A program made the translations under genes and the position numbers. Positions 58,660 to 64,000 of a stretch of DNA of 64,000 bases are shown here, piece after piece. Within the stretch, counting starts at the first letter, position 1. Each line of letters opens with the position of its first letter. This DNA comes from Patiria miniata (lineage: Eukaryota > Echinodermata > Asteroidea > Valvatida > Asterinidae), in assembly GCF_015706575.1 (NCBI RefSeq), contig NW_024037074.1, positions 21,069,334-21,133,333 on the forward strand. Reading direction: 5' to 3'. The notes beneath the pieces are model-generated. The model was given only the letters and a program-made list of their open reading frames with translations. It was not told the origin of the DNA and did not search any database.

Positions 58660-60648
58660 ATATGTTACTGTTAATTCAATGTATATTTAGCACTAGGAAC
58701 TGGCGAAAGGACCCTAAAACGCGTTTTTTTCATAAATACGTTTATAAACGTTTATATGAACAGCGCCTCAAATGTCAAATCATGCCCCCCCCCCGCGCTT
58801 TTCGATTTTTCCGCAATCGGTGACTTTTTTAACGCCTCTGATGAGTGCTTTGCCGCCTCCAGAAAATAAAATCCTGGCGAAGCCGGTTTCTGAGTGATCA
58901 TTGACGCGTTGATTGGCGTCATTACTTTCTTTGAAACATTTTATGAGTCGGCTTTATTTTGTCTTTTGATTAAAGAAAGGGTGATCGCAAACAGACTAGC
59001 CCTCCAGTCGTTTGTTATTGTTGGGAGCCGATTGGGTTGAAGCATTATAATTATTCTTGGATAAGCAGCACAACATAATAAACGTAATGTACAGCTCTGC
59101 TACAAACAAATGTAGTTTGTGTATTTTCATCCTGCTTTTACAGCTAAAAACAACCCCTAAGCGGGACTGGCCTATACATTTATTTGTTTAAAAGTTCGTG
59201 TCACAATAGATCTGTATGCATGCAGCATGAAGGTAGGGCTAAGTCCACAGGGTTGGGTTGGCCAGTTGGTTACCTTCAAGTGCCTCGAGCAGGGTGATGA
59301 CAATAGCGAGACACAAACAGTCTGAAAACGATTGACGTCGTGTTATATTCTACGACACCTTACTTGATTCATGCTTGATTCAACAACCGAGCTCTGAATA
59401 CTTTAAAAGACTCCTCCACAAGACTGTTATACGAACCACCCCCCCCCCCCCCCCCCCAATCAAGCTATGGGAGAACGAACTGCCCCACAGTATCTGTACG
59501 CGTCGTACGAGCTTTGGTATAGCATCAAGGTCTTACATAAATGAACAGCTACATCTGAAACCGTATAGTCACATGATGTAAAATAAGACGAGTGAGTCCT
59601 GTAACATGGTTGCATTTAGAAACAGTCTCCTGAACCTGCATGTCCCATGATAAATTACTTTGAAAAATTGCCTACGGTACCGGTATAAACATAATAAAAC
59701 CGCGGTTACTGGCTCCACGCACGCCCTATATCGCTGCAATGTGCGTAAATTGGTTACCAGACCAAATAATGCTGACTATGATGTTGTTAGATATGTCGCA
59801 ACCCGGCCGATTGCTGCGTACAAGTCTTAAACCAGCCGCGCCGATGGAGTTCGACTGAAGTTCACGGACAAAATACGAAAATCTAACGACTTGTCATCAA
59901 GTCTAAGAGGTTGTTGGCAAAATCTTACACACAATAGAGATCAAGGAAACTGGCCGATTGTTCACTAAGTTCAGTACATTAGTCTTCTGAACAGGCATAA
60001 CATTAGCGTGTGTTTATCGAAGGGATTGATTAAAACACTTTGGTAGAGGAGGCACACCCCCCCCCCCCCCCATAAAATCGTTCCCCCCTCCAGTCAAGTG
60101 ACCACAGTTAACGGGTTTACAGAAACTACCCCCCCCCTCCCACTTAAACATCCAACCTCCCCCCAATCTCGCCATATAAGAACCATACGCCGCTGGCAGG
60201 GGGATTTGAAGCAAAATATTGTCCATTTTTATTAACAGTGTGAATTTGAAGATATGAATATTTGTAATTTTTGTTCGGCTTGAAATGAAAACGTGGAATG
60301 CATGTTTAAGTACTTTTAGTTCCAGTAAACTTCAAAAAGTCGGTCTCTTTGCAGCTCTGAAGAAGCTAGGCTTGAACACTTGAACGTTGCTATTTGCGCT
60401 TAGGTTGGGTTGTATAGACGCCATTATTTTGAAAATAGGTCCCCAAAAAAGTCACTATGTACTTGACTCGAATTATATTAGCTTTGCCGCACCCAATAGT
60501 GATTCGTTGAAAATGTGCAAACATTGAATAGTTCGACACTGGCGGTACATATCCTATTCATAAGTCGTGAACTTCAAAAAGGATCGCCAGACACACTTTT
60601 CGTCTTTCTGAAGTCAGCACTGTATTTTTTGCGGTTCCTGCCTTTAAA
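58660..60648. other. Intergenic DNA upstream of the lectin
   Basis: No gene was seen. C runs lie at about 59440-59457 and 60056-60070, with CCCCCCTCC-type text to 60165. The lectin promoter should be in the last few hundred bases; no clear TATA box was found. Confidence 0.4.
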
Positions 60649-61158
60649 ATGGGACGTTGGCTGTTGGTGCTGATTCTTTGTTCAGCTGTGAGTCTGTCGC
60701 TGATAGAGGCAGCTCCCCCCAGAAAGCCACTGAATCGGTACTGCTGTCCACATTTCTGGACCCTACGAGGTAACCGCTGCTACCGATTCATTGGCAAGAC
60801 CCTGGATTGGCACGGCGCTCAAAGTTACTGCAATGGTTTGGATCACAAGGCCAACTTGGTGTCACTCAATACAGAAGGAGAGGCAGAGTTCGTTCATCAT
60901 CTGTTCAAAGAGAAAGGAGGAGGCCTGTACACTCATTACTGGACGGGCCTGAGCGACATCGACTCGGAGGGTAACTACAAATGGGTCGGTATCAACAAAC
61001 CGATGACCTACAGCAATTGGAATACCAGGCAGCCAGACAACGCCGGGCACAACGAAGATTGCATTGAAGTAGTCACTCACTCTGGCTACTGGAATGACAT
61101 CCACTGCACCGATAGACAGCCCTTCATCTGTGAGCGACCACAGCCAGTCTCTTACTAG
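60649..61158 (+). CDS. Secreted C-type lectin, single exon (echinoidin-like)
   Basis: 169 residues, intronless, start in context AAAATGGG. Residues 1-21 form a signal peptide (MGRWLLVLILCSAVSLSLIE, then AA). One C-type lectin-like domain fills the rest: C33-x10-C44 opening loop, YRFIGKTLDWHGAQSYC, WTGL (98-101, family WIGL), QPD (128-130), NED (135-137), WND (148-150), and cysteines C61, C138, C153, C161 for the two canonical disulphides. QPD with WND predicts calcium-dependent binding of galactose-type sugars. C32, next to C33, is spare and could link subunits. Length and layout fit echinoderm coelomocyte lectins that act in innate recognition or agglutination. The protein looks complete, with stop TAG at 61156. 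The family is sure; ligand and role are inferred. Confidence 0.93.
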   Translation: MGRWLLVLILCSAVSLSLIEAAPPRKPLNRYCCPHFWTLRGNRCYRFIGKTLDWHGAQSYCNGLDHKANLVSLNTEGEAEFVHHLFKEKGGGLYTHYWTGLSDIDSEGNYKWVGINKPMTYSNWNTRQPDNAGHNEDCIEVVTHSGYWNDIHCTDRQPFICERPQPVSY

Positions 61159-62769
61159 AACAGTAACCATGGTGACGATTTCGATTCCTAAGATGTGCTC
61201 ACAATTACCCTCGGCGTGGACTTCACCGTTTTGTAAACGTCATCGCTTTCCAACGCCGTAAAACCAGTAACATTTAGCTCCCAAGAAAATAATGAACAGA
61301 ACAACAACAAGTTCTCCTGACGAGAACTTAAAAACGAAGCCGTTTACCGGTAACTTTTGTGATTTGAGTTTTTGACTCGGAACTAATTAACATGTCAATC
61401 ATCTCAAGAACATTTTTCCAGGAAGAAAATATTTCCTCTTAAAAAAGGCCTCCGTAGTTTAATCCAATGATTACAGTAGTAAGCGATTTGCTGTTAAAAT
61501 GTTAATAATGAAGACGTTTCTCTGCCGAATAATTATATCGAGTACAATAGATAAAGCAAGGGATGTTGGCAACCCTTGGTTGACCTTGAAAAACGTTAAT
61601 TGACCCAAGTATGAACTACACGTTGTACGTGAAATGCACTTTCAGTCTTTGTGTTACAAATCTACTTTCTCACAGATTTTATTCGAATTTCCATATAAAT
61701 GTTCTAAACTAGTTACTAGATTATTTTTAGTTGGATTTGTAACTCATCATTCTTACATGTTATAGATATTCGTTGAAGTTTATTAAAATGATGCACCATG
61801 ACGAATGATCGAAGCCCACTTGATCAGGAAAACGAATCAAATCGTGAGATGTACGGTTTTCTGAGGTCCTAGGTGTTTTCCCAGTGTTGATTGTGTCAGG
61901 TGTATACAACGAAGACGAAAACATGCAACCAAGACGAATGGTGTTTGGAAAAACAGCATCACCGAACTCCATCGTAACGTACACTTTGTCCGGAGATCGC
62001 CCACAGTGTTTCACACCATTAAGCCATAATTATTTCAAAGGTCTGGTCACAGAAAACCCACAAAATGTCATACACTGACCGAGAAAATGTTGAAAAACCC
62101 CGTGTGTTTGCTCCTGACGCGGCAGTGATTTTTTCGCCTTGCTGTGAATAAACCCATCGAATTGTGTCAGCATAAAAATTGTCGCCGCATTAATTCGTAC
62201 CACCTTGGCAACCATTCGCTATATGAAGAATGCAGGTCGCACGCTTGTTTTCAAACTATTACATAATCTGGCGATCCTAGCACACGCGTGTGAAATAATT
62301 CACGTTTTGAAAAGCAACAGTATGACTGGAACGACATCTAAAGCTCCAAGGCGGCCCAATTTTTAAGACAAATGTTTTGTTCCTCTTTCTTTTAATGATC
62401 ATTCCCACTACATTGTATAACAATTCCGTGGAAAACGTGTTAGCCCAAAAATGGGCACATTCCGCACGACCGATCCTTTAAATTCTAAAGATTGGGTTTT
62501 TTTTGTCTGTTTTAAAATACTTGTAGTTGCTTTAATGTTGCTAATTTGTAATGTTTGCCAGACTTGATCAGCAAAATCCAAGCAATACCAAAATGATTAG
62601 ATTGAATGTCCGGCCAACTCCTATACAGAATCCATAGCCGGGTCAAACGAAGGCGAAATTGAAGTTTACACTACCATGCAAAATACATATTTGACTGAAC
62701 AGTCGATATGTTCAAACATTCAATCTGAAGGAACAATTCAAATGATATTCGTAGGATACTGAGGATTAG
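61159..62769. other. Region 3' of the lectin, nothing recognised
   Basis: AT-rich DNA without a recognisable gene or repeat. No canonical AATAAA was found close to the lectin stop; GAATAAAC at about 62147 is far away. Confidence 0.4.
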
Positions 62770-62779
62770 GTGATTCACG

Positions 62780-62980
62780 AAATTCACGATACTGAAGACC
62801 TCACAAGGGCCAGCATCCCAAGCATCTACACATCGCTGCAAAGGCTCAGGTCAGATGGGCAGGACACATCGTCCGCATGGATGAAAAACGCCTGCAGAAG
62901 CAACTGCTTAATGGTGAGCTATGTGAGGGCAAGCGCAAGCGTTCTGTGTATAGGACAGGAGAAAAACGCTTTTATAGTTC
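62780..62980 (+). pseudogene. LINE ORF2 3' end, frameshifted
   Basis: DTEDLTRASIPSIYTSLQR is followed, after a one-base shift, by AQVRWAGHIVRMDEKRLQKQ and LLNGELCEGKRKR. This is the conserved end of the reverse-transcriptase ORF in a LINE class common in marine invertebrates (consensus DTEVLTRA...RWAGHVVRM). A second shift and stops follow. It is probably the same class as 39540-39990. Confidence 0.8.
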
Positions 62981-63179
62981 AACCACTCACTAACAGTCAC
63001 CGTGAAATGCCTCAACATCGATGTAGCCTCGTCGTCATCGTCACGATGGATGAGCATTATTATATTGAGAGAACAGCGCCCACATCCGTCAAACGTGTTC
63101 ACAAACGTGTAGAAAGCGACAAATTGTGTACGGCATAACAGCCATGTGGTTGCGAAGGGCGATTTATAAAGTTACGATA

Positions 63180-63720
63180 CGTAACACTTCATTTTGAATG
63201 AAACTACACGTGCACAGACATGTTCACGTTGGCGGGCGAAATCTTTGAAACTTAATTTCTCCCGTTTGGAAGACCGTATCTTCATGCAACTTTCAGGGTT
63301 TACTTCTCTCATAATGATCCAAGTATGTGCTAAAAATCGTTGTGATGTGTTCATTACTTTTCGTTGAAATTGGAAAAAAGGCCTGGCTACGTGAACTTTT
63401 GAAAGTTGGAACACCAACTATCTGTCAATCTGTTCAAAACTCACAAATATTAATAAGGTTCCTATTCATTGTGGTATGCAGTATAAATTTGGAGAAACAC
63501 CTCCTTCACGAGTTATTAATTGATCAAATTAATATCACCCTTTTTGCCGGCTTCCATTGGTCGATACCGAGACCCATGCCAAAACACGCCGAGTGACGCT
63601 AATGAATATGAGTCTATATTATACGTTATTGTGTCGCTTGGCCGGAATCGGTCAACCGTAGCGCGGCACAAGCGCCTACGGCGCTTTTTTTTTGCTGAAC
63701 AATGCACGTCGGTTGTGTCA
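63180..63720 (+). repeat. Dispersed repeat, inverted relative to 9190-9650
   Basis: Contains GGCGGGCGAAATCTTTGAAA, TTTCTCCCGTTTGGAAGACC, CTCCTTCACGAGTTATTAAT and a terminal GTAGCGCGGC region ending in a T run at about 63685-63694. Each of these has a diverged counterpart on the minus strand of 9190-9650. Confidence 0.6.
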
Positions 63721-64000
63721 GCGGAAAATCCTCGTCTAAATTTTCCATGGAGATAGTTCTAGTTGGAACACTAGCGTTTGCAACAACAGATTAGAAATTC
63801 GGAATATTCTTAGAAGGTATAAAACTACTCGTGAATTAACAACTTGGAGAGATTCCTAATAATTGAGGTTCAAAAGGCCATGTTTTTTGGGTGCATGGAT
63901 TTCACTGCTCTATTATAGCGTCAAAGCACGTAATCGGATTAGCTTTGCCTAACAACACCAGACGCTTTGCCTTAGCAACCACTATATTTAGTATTTCCGC

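Overview
The window is animal nuclear DNA. Genes are split by long AT-rich introns with GT/AG borders, the intergenic DNA is full of non-autonomous transposons, and there is no operon structure. The AGGCCTA and ACATGTACATGTA words scattered throughout, together with an echinoidin-like single-exon C-type lectin, point to an echinoderm. A hemichordate or amphioxus cannot be excluded.

Three host genes can be read. (1) Minus strand, 20187 down to 3423: the first five coding exons (146 codons) of a pyridoxal-phosphate decarboxylase of the aromatic amino-acid decarboxylase family. The residues fit histidine decarboxylase (HDC). The rest of the gene lies beyond the left edge. (2) Plus strand, 31919 to 53694: eleven coding exons that join in frame at every junction into a 573-residue POC5, the centrin-binding centriole protein. 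The human protein is of nearly the same length. HDC and POC5 are divergently oriented, with about 11.7 kb between their start codons. (3) Plus strand, 60649 to 61158: a secreted 169-residue C-type lectin with QPD and WND calcium/sugar motifs.

Degenerate transposon coding pieces are also present: a LINE reverse transcriptase (39540-39990, minus), a LINE 3' end (62780-62980, plus), a family B DNA polymerase of Polinton/viral type with frame breaks (57845-58650, plus), a BED-type zinc finger (37433-37657, plus) and an acidic, probably piggyBac-type N-terminal exon (28696-29017, plus).

Most of the remaining DNA is inverted-repeat (MITE or foldback) elements. Several can be delimited to the base with target-site duplications (TSDs): Harbinger-like (10386-10566, 22388-22767, 34617-35645), hAT-like (34151-36368) and Mutator-like with perfect 9-bp TSDs (26855-27241 and 27544-27920). 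The two Mutator-like copies carry a tRNA-like A box/B box module and sit in opposite orientations inside one older foldback element. Nested insertions are frequent. Several minisatellites (19-bp, 20/21-bp, about 62-bp and about 142-bp units) produce long spurious ORFs.

The strongest candidates for something not described before are the tRNA-bearing Mutator-like pair, a hammerhead-like fold at 16142-16185 (minus strand), and inverted-repeat elements whose arms carry their own minisatellites.
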